A DNA stretch of 64,000 nucleotides from contig NZ_CP108106.1 in assembly GCF_041435195.1 (NCBI RefSeq), forward strand, positions 7,887,001 through 7,951,000. The letters are read 5' to 3'. Both the position numbers and the translations under genes were made by a program. Origin of the DNA: Streptomyces sp. NBC_00224 (lineage in GTDB: Bacteria; Actinomycetota; Actinomycetes; Streptomycetales; Streptomycetaceae). Each line of letters starts with the position of its first letter. Position 1 is the first letter of the stretch. The notes below the pieces were generated by a model. That model saw nothing but the letters and a program-made list of their open reading frames with translations, made no database searches and was not told where the DNA came from. Shown in pieces: positions 53,846 to 61,929 of this stretch.

Positions 53846-54700
53846 ATGATCCACATGACGATCGACCGCCGTGAACTCGCCGACTTCCTCCGCCGTTCGC
53901 GTGAGCGGGTGAGCCCCGGGGACGCGGGGCTCGCCGAGGGTTCCCGGCGCCGCACCCCGGGACTGCGGCGTGAGGAGGTGGCCCGGCTCGCGGGCATGTC
54001 GACCGACTACTACACCCGCCTGGAACAGGCTCGCGGACCGCAGCCCTCGCCCCAGATACTCGCCGCGCTCGCCCGCGCCCTGCGGCTGAGCGACGACGAG
54101 CGCGACCACCTCCACCTCCTGGCCGGGCACCGCCCGCCCGCCGCGCGCAGCAGGGACGACCAGGTCGGCGCGAGCCTGCTGCACCTGCTCGACCGCCTCC
54201 CCGGCACCGCGGCCCAGGTCCTCAGCGACCTCGGCGACGTGCTGGCCCAGAACGACCTGGCCCGCTCCCTGCTCGGCGGGGTGTGCACGGTCTCCGAACA
54301 CGGGCGCAACGTGGTCTGGCGCTGGTTCGCCGACCCGGCGGCGCGGGACGCGTACCCGGCCGAGGAGCACGCGCACTACAGCCGGGTCCACGTCGCGGAC
54401 CTGCGGGCCGCCGTGGGCCGCCGGGCCGGGGACCCGGCCGCGACCCGGCTCGTGGAGCGGCTGCGCGGCACCGGCGAGGAGTTCGCCGCCCTGTGGGAGC
54501 TGCACGAGGTCGCCGTGCGCCGCCACAGCCGGATGCGTGTGCTGCACCCGGTGATCGGCCCCGTCGACCTCGACTGCCAGGTGCTCCTCGCCCCGGAGGG
54601 CAACCAGCGGCTCGTCCTGCTCACCCCGCCGCCCGGCACGGACGCGGCCGACCGGCTGGCCCTGCTCCCGGCCGCCGGGGAGGAACGGCTGGTCGGGTGA
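53846..54700 (+). CDS. MmyB-type XRE-family regulator
   Basis: A 284-residue regulator: an N-terminal HTH (SRRRTPGLRREEVARLAGMS, TDYYTRLEQARGPQPSPQIL) followed by the MmyB ligand-binding domain (VLAQNDLARSLLGG, NVVWRWFADPAARDAYP, VRRHSRMRVLHPVIGPVDLD), which in relatives binds fatty acids. Either the ATG at 53846 or the one at 53855 may be the start. It probably represses the divergent alpha/beta-hydrolase gene. Confidence 0.92.
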   Translation: MIHMTIDRRELADFLRRSRERVSPGDAGLAEGSRRRTPGLRREEVARLAGMSTDYYTRLEQARGPQPSPQILAALARALRLSDDERDHLHLLAGHRPPAARSRDDQVGASLLHLLDRLPGTAAQVLSDLGDVLAQNDLARSLLGGVCTVSEHGRNVVWRWFADPAARDAYPAEEHAHYSRVHVADLRAAVGRRAGDPAATRLVERLRGTGEEFAALWELHEVAVRRHSRMRVLHPVIGPVDLDCQVLLAPEGNQRLVLLTPPPGTDAADRLALLPAAGEERLVG

Positions 54701-54770
54701 TTCGGCGCGCCGTGCCGTGGAAGCGGCGGGTCGCTGGACATCAGTGGAGGGGAAGCCGCCGCGAGGGAAG

Positions 54771-56003
54771 GTGCGGGAGGTGCCCGAGTTCACTGATCCC
54801 CTCATCCATCTGGCGCGGCGCCGCCGGGAACCCGCGGTGGTGCAGACACTGCGCTCCACGGCCGCCGCCGTCATCTCGTACGTGGTCGCGCTCCAGCTGA
54901 GCAGCGAACCCGCGCCGCTCACCGCCCCGCTGACGGCCCTGCTCGTCGTCCAGGTCACCCTCTACACCACGCTGATCACCGGAGTGCGACGGGTGAACTC
55001 CGTGGTGGCGGGTGTGCTGCTGGCCATCGGATTCAGCGCGCTCGTGGGTCTGACCTGGTGGAGCCTGGGGCTGATCATCCTGGCCGCGCTGGTGGTCGGA
55101 CGCTTCGTCAAGGCCGGGGAGTTCGTCCCGGAGGTCGCGATCAGCGCGATGCTGGTGCTCGGGGTGACCCGGGTCTCGGCGACCGCGTGGGACCGCGTAC
55201 TGGAGACGCTGATCGGCGCGGGCGTCGGCATGCTGTTCAACGTGCTGCTCGTGCCGCCGGTGTGGGTGGAGTCCGCGGGCGAGGCCATCGTGGAGCTCGC
55301 CGCACGGATGCGGAGGCTCCTCCTCGACCTGGCGGAGGAGGTCGGCGGCCACACTCCGGTCGCGCGGGCGGCGGCCCGGCTTCACGAGGCCCGCCGGCTC
55401 GACCACGACATCGTGCAGGTGGACGCCTCACTGCGGCAGGCCGAGGACAGCCTGCGGTTCAACCCCCGGGTCAAGGAGGGGCTGCTGTCGCGCATCGTGC
55501 TGCGCACCGGACTCGACGCCCTGGAGATCTCGGCGGTGGTACTGCGGGTGGTGTGCCGCTCGGTCACCGACCTCGCGAAGGAACGCACCCAGGAGCACCT
55601 CTTCGAGCCGGAGACGGGGATCGCCCTGCGGGACGTCTTCGAACACCTCGCCCAGGCCGTGGAGAGCTTCGCCGTACTGATCACCACGCAGGTCAGGGCC
55701 AACGCCGAGGAGGCCGAGAACCGCTTCGCAGCCGAGCTGGCGGCCGCCCGCGCGAGCCGCGACCGCGTCGCCCTGCTGCTGCTCGCCCAGGTCCGGCGCG
55801 ACCCCCGGCAGTGGCAGCTGCACGGCGCGCTGCTCGCGGAGGTCGACCGGATCCTGGACGAACTCGATGTGGAGAAGCGGTCGCAGCGCCTGGTGGAGGA
55901 GCTCGACCGGCACTCCCGCGAACGCCGCGAGCGCCATCGGTTCCTCCGCCGGCTCACCAGCCGGCTCCAACGCGGCCTGCGTCTGCGGGAGTCGGCGGAC
56001 TGA
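54771..56003 (+). CDS. FUSC/aromatic-acid-exporter-like membrane protein
   Basis: Membrane protein of about 410 residues with an N-terminal block of roughly five or six helices (VVQTLRSTAAAVISYVVALQ, VVAGVLLAIGFSALVGLTWW, LGLIILAALVVGRFVKAGE, VLETLIGAGVGMLFNVLLVP) and a long cytoplasmic helical domain rich in Arg/Glu/Leu that probably forms a coiled coil. This matches bacterial FUSC/ArAE proteins. The frame is open from a GTG at 54717; I prefer the GTG at 54771, preceded by GAGGGAAG. It follows the MmyB-type gene on the same strand and is convergent with the CHAP gene. Confidence 0.75.
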   Translation: MREVPEFTDPLIHLARRRREPAVVQTLRSTAAAVISYVVALQLSSEPAPLTAPLTALLVVQVTLYTTLITGVRRVNSVVAGVLLAIGFSALVGLTWWSLGLIILAALVVGRFVKAGEFVPEVAISAMLVLGVTRVSATAWDRVLETLIGAGVGMLFNVLLVPPVWVESAGEAIVELAARMRRLLLDLAEEVGGHTPVARAAARLHEARRLDHDIVQVDASLRQAEDSLRFNPRVKEGLLSRIVLRTGLDALEISAVVLRVVCRSVTDLAKERTQEHLFEPETGIALRDVFEHLAQAVESFAVLITTQVRANAEEAENRFAAELAAARASRDRVALLLLAQVRRDPRQWQLHGALLAEVDRILDELDVEKRSQRLVEELDRHSRERRERHRFLRRLTSRLQRGLRLRESAD

Positions 56004-56043
56004 AGCCGCGATCAGGCACCCCACCCGCCGCACCCCGGCAGTG

Positions 56044-56853
56044 TTACGTACGGGGCACGCGCAGTTTCGTCCAGGACACCGGGCCCGGCCAGCCGTCGGC
56101 GTCGCTGCCCCGGTAGCCGATCTTCCGCTGGAAGTTCGCGTACGACCTGCGGTCGGCGTCGGTCCACCGCGGGCCCGGGCCGTCCTCGTACACCGCCGCA
56201 CCCTCGGCCACCAGCCTGCGGCCCATCGCGGTGACGACCGGGCTCCGCGGCGCGGTGTGGAACCACTGGGCACCGGGGAACGGCTCCAGGCCGTCGGGGT
56301 GCGGCACGGGGGCGGGCGGCGGCCAGGACGGGTCGGCGGAGTCGATGCCGCCGGGGTAGTCCGGGTATCCGTATCCGTACACCCGGATCGACCTGCGCTC
56401 CCGTACGCGCCGGTACACACCGTCGCCCTCGGAGGAGCCGTTCACGTTGGTGTTGCCCTCGACGGTGTAGATGTGTGTGTCGTCGTACCGCTCGACCACG
56501 CCCGTGTGCTCGGAGCCGCCGGGGCCGTAGAACACCTGGGCGCCCACCGCCGGATACTCCGAGAAGCGGCCGCGCTCACGGAACCAGGCGACCCCCGTCG
56601 CGCACGACGCGGTGCGCGGGAACAGGCTCGCGGACCCGGCCCGCATGGCCACCCAGGAGACGAAGGTGGCACACCAGGCCTGTCCCTGCGACCACTTGAG
56701 CCCCGGGACCTCGTCGCTGTAGCGCTGGATGTTGTTCCAGTGGCCGTGATCGCGCCCCTCGTGGACGCCGACCTGCCCGGCGGCTGTCAGCAGCACCGCG
56801 CCGGCATCCCCCTCGACGATCTGCCCGTCGGACGATGACGTAGCTGTCTTCAT
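56044..56853 (-). CDS. CHAP-domain peptidoglycan hydrolase-like protein without signal peptide
   Basis: A 269-residue protein with an excellent GGGGGAGGAA before the ATG at 56853. An N-terminal CHAP-type domain has GQAWCATFVSWVAMRAG (catalytic Cys), GSEHTGVVERYDDTHIYTVE (catalytic His) and EGNTNVNGSSEGDGVYRR. The C-terminal domain (DRRSYANFQRKIGYRGSDAD, GWPGPVSWTKL) resembles a peptidoglycan-binding module of actinophage endolysins. No Sec or Tat signal is visible (MKTATSSSDGQIVEGDAGA). It could be a captured lysin or a secreted hydrolase using an atypical route. Confidence 0.75.
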   Translation of the reverse strand: MKTATSSSDGQIVEGDAGAVLLTAAGQVGVHEGRDHGHWNNIQRYSDEVPGLKWSQGQAWCATFVSWVAMRAGSASLFPRTASCATGVAWFRERGRFSEYPAVGAQVFYGPGGSEHTGVVERYDDTHIYTVEGNTNVNGSSEGDGVYRRVRERRSIRVYGYGYPDYPGGIDSADPSWPPPAPVPHPDGLEPFPGAQWFHTAPRSPVVTAMGRRLVAEGAAVYEDGPGPRWTDADRRSYANFQRKIGYRGSDADGWPGPVSWTKLRVPRT

Positions 56854-57077
56854 CGGTTGATTCCTCCCCCGGATACGAGCGCGCTCGGACGCCCGGCTGC
56901 CCGGACTTCCCAGCGCCAACGACCGTTCCCCCGGCCGCACTTGAGCGTCGCACCCGTGTCTGTGAGCACCAAGCGGTGTTCCGCTGAGCGGACCGGCACA
57001 CCCGTCCCACCGCGTCCCTGGCGGTGCGGCGGTGCGCGCGCCTAGCGTGGGCGAACCAGCGACCAAGAGGGGGAACC

Positions 57078-57884
57078 ATGGCAATCCAACGCATCGGGCG
57101 GCGGCAGACGTTGCGGGCGGCGCTCGCCGCGACCGTGGTGGCAGGGGCCGGGATCGGCGGCATCGGCGGTGCGCACGCCGCCGGGCGGGACACCGGAGGC
57201 CGGGGCGGGCACGGCGGGCATCTGCCGCCGGTCCCCGGGATGCGGGGCGACCGCCTCGCCAACGAGTTCTGGTACGTCCTCGACGACACGACGCTCTTCC
57301 ACCGCTCGCAGGAGCTGGACGACGCCTACACGGCCATCAGAACGTACGCGGGCGGTCTTGAGGCGCCGGTCATCGCGGCCTGGTCCACCAGATACCACCA
57401 GCCCGGCTACCCGGGCACCTTCCGTGACTGGGTGGCGCCGATCGCCGAGCAGTTACGCCTGCTCTCGAAGGTCCAGCTCGATGTCGTCGACCGGTTCTAC
57501 CGGCGCCGCGACCCCCGGCTCGTCACCGCCTTCGCCGGCTTCGGCCAGGGAACCCTGTACGACCCGCGCCGCCCGGAGCCGGCGCTCTCCGTGCACACCA
57601 TGAACGGGGAGGCCGGCTACCACGCCTGGCACGTGTATGCCCGCGCGATGGCGCTGCTCGGGATCGACCGGCGGCGATGGGAGGAGATCGGTCCGCTGGT
57701 GGGCTTCGCCTGGGCGCTCCAGAGCATCGCCAAACCTTCGACGCAGTCGCCCAACCCCCCGCTGCCGCCCCGTACGGTCGTCGAGCAGGCGGCGTACTGG
57801 CTGCCCAGGGGGATCGAGCGGCAGGACGCCGACTTCCAGTCCTATCCGTATCCCGCCGCGGCCCCGCCGTCACCCCTCGCCTGA
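57078..57884 (+). CDS. Tat-exported hypothetical protein with an in-frame TTA codon
   Basis: A 268-residue protein from the ATG at 57078, preceded by AGAGGGGG. The N-terminus RIGRRQTLRAALAATVVAGA is a Tat signal. The mature part is Trp/Tyr/Arg-rich and helical, with NEFWYVLDDTTLFHRSQELD, GEAGYHAWHVYARAMALLGI and EQAAYWLPRGIERQDADFQS. I recognise no catalytic motif. The Leu in AEQLRLL is TTA (57453-57455), so translation may require bldA. Its 3' end overlaps the convergent TPR gene by 15 bases. Confidence 0.75.
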   Translation: MAIQRIGRRQTLRAALAATVVAGAGIGGIGGAHAAGRDTGGRGGHGGHLPPVPGMRGDRLANEFWYVLDDTTLFHRSQELDDAYTAIRTYAGGLEAPVIAAWSTRYHQPGYPGTFRDWVAPIAEQLRLLSKVQLDVVDRFYRRRDPRLVTAFAGFGQGTLYDPRRPEPALSVHTMNGEAGYHAWHVYARAMALLGIDRRRWEEIGPLVGFAWALQSIAKPSTQSPNPPLPPRTVVEQAAYWLPRGIERQDADFQSYPYPAAAPPSPLA

Positions 57885-59912
57885 CACCCGCTCCCGGCAC
57901 TCGGCCCGGCGCTCCTCCAGGGCCTCGCGGTCGGCGCCGGGCAGCTCCAGGGCGCGGGTGTAGTCGTCGAGGGCCCGCGCCCATCGCCCGGCGCTCTCGT
58001 GGACGTATCCGCGGTTGTGGAGGAGGTCGGGGTCCTCGGGGGAGAGCGCGAGCGCCGTCGTCAGGTCGCGCAGCGCCTCCTCGTGGTGGCCGAGGGCGAG
58101 GTGGGCGGAGGCGCGGTTGGCGTGCGCCCCGGCCGTCGAGGGGTCCAGAGCGAGGGCCCGGTCCAGGCTGTGAAGTGCCGCGTCGGCCGTGCCCAGGGCG
58201 AGCAGGGCCGTCCCGTGGACGCAGTGCAGCAGTGGATCGTCGGGGGAGAGGGCGAGCCCCTCGCGGGCCAGTTCGGCGGCCTCGGAGGCGCGGTCGTCGT
58301 CCAGCCACAGCTCGGCGAGGGCGATCCGCGCGTCGGTACGGGTCGGCTCCAGCTCCAGGGCCCGCGCGAACTCGGCCGCGGCGTCGCCCCCGCCCGCCGC
58401 GCTGTAGAGGTCGCCCCGGTTGTAGTGCAGCTCGGCGAAGGGCGGACTGATCCGCTCCACCTCCGCGTAGTCCGCCAACGCCGCCTTGAAACGCCCCTGT
58501 TGGTGGTGGAGGACGGCCCGGTCGAAACGGTACTCGGGGTGGTTCGGGTCCTGGCCGACGATCCGCTCGTACTCCTCAAGGGCCTCCTCGCCCCGGCCGA
58601 GGCGGGCCAGCAGCTGGGCGCGGTTGTGGTGCAGGACCGACTTGTGCAGGTGGTGGCGGCCGGGCGGCAGGCCGTCCTCGACCGCCGCGAGGGCGGTGTC
58701 CACCAGGCGCAGTGCCTCGGGCAGCTCACCGAGGTGCATGGTGACGAGCGCCTTCCCGTTGTGCATGAAGGCCGTGTGGAAGGCGCGGTCCTCGGCGTCG
58801 GGGAGCTGGTCGATGAACGCGATGGCGGTGTTGACGTGGGCCAGTGCCCGGACGTGGTCCTTGCGGGGAGCGTCGTAGAGCCGGGTGAAGAGGACGGAGA
58901 GCGCGTAGCTGACGGTGGTGTGCACCTTGGGGTCGGTGGTGCGCGCGAGCACGTCGTAGTACACGGCCTCCGCCTCGGCCGGGCGGTCCAGGAGCGCCAG
59001 GCACAGACCCCGCCGGCGCAGTTGGCGGTAGCGGGCGGGCCAGGGCGCGTCCGGGCCGAGGAGATCGTCCAGCTGCGCGTTCAGCTCCAGGGCGGCGGTG
59101 TAGTACCCCATGCCCAGGCAGTATTCGACGGCGGATTCACAGGCCGTGCGCCCCGCGTCGGGTGAGCTGCCGCGTGCCCGGTGGTACGGGATGGCGCCCA
59201 GCCGCCACGACCACACGGGGGACGCCTCCAGCTCGTCGGCGCGGCTTTCGTGGAGTTTGGTACGGGCGGCGGGGTCCAACTGGCGGTGGACGTCGTCGGG
59301 TTCGCCCGTTCCGTCGGCGCCGACGAACTCTCCGGTGTACGTGTCGGGCACGGCCGGGGCCGAGCGGTGCCCGGCGAGGCGGCGCAGCTCGGCGGCCGTC
59401 GCGGGGGCGAGTGGTGTGTCCTCGTCGGAGCACACCACGATCCGTACGCGCGCGGGGTCAAGTCGGCGCAGCGCGACGGCGAGGAACTCCGCGTCCGTTT
59501 CGTCGGCCTCGTGGACGTCGTGGAAGACGAGGGTGAGCGGGCGGCCGGGGTGGGACGCGAGGTGGTCCACCAGGCCGTTGGCGATGCGCCGGGTCCGCTC
59601 GTGGCCGTACCAGCGGGTGCGCTCGCCGGGCGGGGCCGCGGAGGTGAGGGTGGGCTCCGGCGCCCCGAGCAGGACGGAGAGTTCGGGTGCGGCCGCCAGG
59701 ATCGAGAGCCGGGTGCCGCCGGGCAGCGGGCCCCGCTCGTGGGTGCGCGGCACCAGCAGCCGCATGAGCTCGCCCGCGCCGGTGTACGGGCCGCGCAGCC
59801 CTCGGTGGCAGTCCACGCTCACCAGGTCCGGGGAGGCCAGTGCGGCGGCCGCCGCCTCCCGCGCGGCCCGGGTCGGGCCGGTGATCCACAGGTGTGCCGT
59901 CGCCTCACGCAC
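57870..59912 (-). CDS. TPR protein with degenerate STAND-type ATPase N-terminus
   Basis: A 680-residue protein from the GTG at 59912, with AAGGAG seven bases upstream. Residues 1-200 look like a MalT/STAND NTPase: [18 protein letters not shown] sits where Walker A would be but lacks the GK[ST], and PLTLVFHDVHEADETDAEFL is Walker-B-like. From about residue 260 to the end, at least nine TPR units follow (for example HHNRAQLLARLGRGEEALEE, LHYNRGDLYSAAGGGDAAAE, AHANRASAHLALGHHEEALR). No DNA-binding domain is present. It lies 31 bases after the RRE-M50 protease gene in the peptide operon, so it is a candidate peptide receptor or scaffold. Confidence 0.8.
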   Translation of the reverse strand: MREATAHLWITGPTRAAREAAAAALASPDLVSVDCHRGLRGPYTGAGELMRLLVPRTHERGPLPGGTRLSILAAAPELSVLLGAPEPTLTSAAPPGERTRWYGHERTRRIANGLVDHLASHPGRPLTLVFHDVHEADETDAEFLAVALRRLDPARVRIVVCSDEDTPLAPATAAELRRLAGHRSAPAVPDTYTGEFVGADGTGEPDDVHRQLDPAARTKLHESRADELEASPVWSWRLGAIPYHRARGSSPDAGRTACESAVEYCLGMGYYTAALELNAQLDDLLGPDAPWPARYRQLRRRGLCLALLDRPAEAEAVYYDVLARTTDPKVHTTVSYALSVLFTRLYDAPRKDHVRALAHVNTAIAFIDQLPDAEDRAFHTAFMHNGKALVTMHLGELPEALRLVDTALAAVEDGLPPGRHHLHKSVLHHNRAQLLARLGRGEEALEEYERIVGQDPNHPEYRFDRAVLHHQQGRFKAALADYAEVERISPPFAELHYNRGDLYSAAGGGDAAAEFARALELEPTRTDARIALAELWLDDDRASEAAELAREGLALSPDDPLLHCVHGTALLALGTADAALHSLDRALALDPSTAGAHANRASAHLALGHHEEALRDLTTALALSPEDPDLLHNRGYVHESAGRWARALDDYTRALELPGADREALEERRAECRERVSGEG

Positions 59913-59943
59913 GCCGTTTCTCCTTCTGAGCCGATGGGGGCGG

Positions 59944-61176
59944 TCATCCGGCCCGATGGCCGGTCTTCCCGGGTGGCAGGGCGGTCCTCGCGGCGGCGGC
60001 CCGGCGCAGCCGGTCCCGTACCGCGATCCACGCGGCCACACCGAACTGCGTGAACATGATCAGCGCGGCGACCGCCGCGTCCCAGAAACCGTGGTCCGGC
60101 GAGCCGGAGGACAGTGCCGTGTGGAAGCGGGTCGTGAAGCCGACCAGGACGGGCACAGCGGCCGTCGCCGCGAGGACGCAGAGCAGCACGCTGCCGACGA
60201 GGAGGAGCGGAACGTACCAGCGCAGCACGGCCAGTTCGCGGTCCGTGGCCCGGGCGGACACCGCTGCCGTGGCGGCGCGGCGACGGCGGCGGAGCCACGC
60301 GGTCCGCTCGCGCAGATACGCGCGCGCGAGCTCCTGGAGGTCGGGCAGGGCCAGGGTGTGGGCGAACAGATGGTGCAGATCCGTCTCCAGGAAGAACAGG
60401 CACTGCCAGGCCATCCGCATCAGCGCGCCGAACGCGAGCGCGAGGGCGAGACCGCCCCACACCGTCACCTCGCCGTGCACCAGCAGGTCGGCCTCCGCCG
60501 CCAGGGTGAGCACCGAGGCGACCAGGGCGTCGGCGACGAGCCCCGCCAGGACGGGCAGGACGCGCTTGCGCCTCGGTACCCCCATCAGCCCGACCAGGGT
60601 GGTCTGGAACACCACGAAGTACAGCCGGCGCCCCAGGCTGAGCCGGCTGGGCAGCCCGAGCCGCCGTCCCGCCAGCACATGGAAGGACTCGTGCAGCGCG
60701 ATGCCGGGGAACTGGCCCAGGAACGAGGCGAGTTCGACCAGAAGCAGTGACGGTGTGAAGAACACCTTCGACGGGCCGGGGCGCAGTTGGGGGTGGCGCA
60801 CGGCCACCGCGACGGCCGCTGCGGTGAGCACGGCGTACAGGCCCCAGGCGGGTGCGGAGAAGACGGCGGTGCCCAGGCGCTGGAGCGGCACGTTCCGCGG
60901 GGTGTCCGGTGGCGGCCCGGTCTCGTCGTCCCGGCGGATGAACCGCAGCTCGTCGAGGGTGTCGACGAGGTCCTCGATGTCGGCTTCCTCGCCGTACGCG
61001 GCGGTGTACCGGCGCGCGGCGTCGGCGAGCGTGGCGCCGTCGCGCAGCCAGCCGACCACGGCGGCGGCGTCGGCGGGGAACACCGCGAAGGAGTCGATGT
61101 CGGAGCGGCCGATGACGACGTCCTCGCCCTCCTCGACGAACGTCAGCGGATGGAGTGCGACACGGACGCCTTCCAC
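59944..61176 (-). CDS. PqqD-like (RRE) domain fused to a multi-pass M50-type metalloprotease
   Basis: A 410-residue membrane protein from the GTG at 61176, preceded by GAGGGGAGG. Residues 1-85 form a PqqD-like winged helix (GRSDIDSFAVFPADAAAVVG, LADAARRYTAAYGEEADIED, LVDTLDELRFI), the fold that serves as RiPP leader-recognition element. The rest has about six or seven membrane helices. H162-E163-S-F-H166 in GIALHESFHVLAGRRLG is the zinc motif, and D266 in FFLETDLHHLF is a likely third ligand. It belongs with the putative peptide zinc metalloproteases. The gene follows the 35-residue peptide gene after a hairpin, so cleavage or export of that peptide is the obvious hypothesis. Confidence 0.82.
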   Translation of the reverse strand: MEGVRVALHPLTFVEEGEDVVIGRSDIDSFAVFPADAAAVVGWLRDGATLADAARRYTAAYGEEADIEDLVDTLDELRFIRRDDETGPPPDTPRNVPLQRLGTAVFSAPAWGLYAVLTAAAVAVAVRHPQLRPGPSKVFFTPSLLLVELASFLGQFPGIALHESFHVLAGRRLGLPSRLSLGRRLYFVVFQTTLVGLMGVPRRKRVLPVLAGLVADALVASVLTLAAEADLLVHGEVTVWGGLALALAFGALMRMAWQCLFFLETDLHHLFAHTLALPDLQELARAYLRERTAWLRRRRRAATAAVSARATDRELAVLRWYVPLLLVGSVLLCVLAATAAVPVLVGFTTRFHTALSSGSPDHGFWDAAVAALIMFTQFGVAAWIAVRDRLRRAAAARTALPPGKTGHRAG

Positions 61177-61197
61177 GGCCCTCCCCTCGGGGAAACG

Positions 61198-61234
61198 GGC
61201 GTGTGCGGCCCGGCGTCGGCGGACCGCACACGCC
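61198..61234 (-). terminator. Hairpin between peptide and protease genes (attenuator or processing site)
   Basis: Perfect 11-bp stem GGCGTGTGCGG / CCGCACACGCC with a 15-nt loop, entirely within the 70-base gap between the peptide stop (61247) and the protease start (61176). It is placed to let abundant peptide mRNA accumulate with partial read-through. Confidence 0.7.
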
Positions 61235-61246
61235 GTGCCCTGGTGC

Positions 61247-61354
61247 TCAGCACCACCAGTCGTAGACGGACGTACCGCTCGTCAACCGAACCGGACCGGT
61301 CTTGCGGATCCTGAACTTCTTCATCCCGGCCTTGGGCTGCTTGAGCTGCTTCAT
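61247..61354 (-). CDS. 35-residue basic peptide, candidate precursor of a new peptide system
   Basis: ATG at 61354 with GGAGGA (complement of 61363-61368) eight bases upstream, ideal for initiation. The product has nine Lys/Arg in the first 23 residues (MKQLKQPKAGMKKFRIRKTG), one acidic residue (Asp32), and a Thr/Ser stretch leading to the C-terminus SVYDWWC, with a single Cys at the very end and two adjacent Trp. There is no hydrophobic signal. It is the first gene of an operon with an RRE-M50 protease and a TPR protein, which makes a precursor role likely. Too short for most gene callers. Confidence 0.7.
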   Translation of the reverse strand: MKQLKQPKAGMKKFRIRKTGPVRLTSGTSVYDWWC

Positions 61355-61929
61355 CCCAACCGTCCTCCGTCTTCGTGGGAGTGGGAGGCCACCGCGCCCG
61401 CACGGGTTGGCCCGTCGGCGTGGTCGTCGCGCTGTGGTGGCTGCCCCTGCCGAGAGAGTCGCGGTGGATCTGACTGTTCGTCAATGGCCATAGTTGAACC
61501 CATGTAGGTGTACGGCGAAGTCGGGCCACGGCGGGTGTTCCGACCCTCGGAAAATCCGGTGTCGGCAACCCGGTCCACCTCACTACACTCACACCGCAGC
61601 GGCCACGGGAACCCGGGCCGCCAGTCGACCAGTTGAGGGGAGCCCGGCATGCGTGCGTACACCGCTGTCGCCGTTCCCACGTCGCGGTTCGACGTGATCC
61701 TGGTGTCCACGCCCTCCCGGTGACGGCTGCGCGGCCGCCACCGGATGCCCGCGACGAACTACTGACTGCTGCCCGCACCGTGAACCACGTACGGGCGGCC
61801 CGGTCATGCCCCCGATGCGTCCTCAACTCTCCCGCCGCATCAGGGGTTTCCCTTCCCTGGGTCCAGACCCATCGTGTCGTCCGGGAATCGCGCTGCCCAT
61901 TTTCGCTTCATCCTGAAAGGCCTCGGGCC
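61355..61929. promoter_or_regulatory. Divergent control region between peptide operon and EF-G-like gene
   Basis: A 575-base region carrying promoters for both directions. On the plus strand, TACACT (61584-61589) is a good -10 hexamer about 60 bases before the leader ORF at 61649. On the minus strand I see no convincing promoter, though TTGACG (complement of 61479-61484) is -35-like. The long leader (about 340 bases from that -10) before the GTPase start suggests post-transcriptional control. Confidence 0.45.
61649..61723 (+). CDS. Possible 24-residue leader peptide upstream of the EF-G-like gene
   Basis: ATG at 61649 preceded by GGGGAG with a six-base gap. It encodes [20 protein letters not shown], then TPSR, and stops 206 bases before the GTPase start. 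The R-x-D-V...V-S...R ending is loosely like Streptomyces attenuator-type leader peptides, but it lacks their Cys. It may act as a translation-sensing uORF, since the downstream protein acts on ribosomes. Confidence 0.4.
   Translation: MRAYTAVAVPTSRFDVILVSTPSR

Noticed and set aside
61351..61491. 46-residue ORF (MAIDEQ...) directly upstream of the YDWWC peptide, its stop overlapping the peptide ATG as ATGA
   Set aside because: There is no Shine-Dalgarno at its ATG, its composition looks like translated non-coding DNA, and the peptide has its own strong ribosome-binding site. The ATGA overlap may be chance; conservation would be needed to reconsider it.
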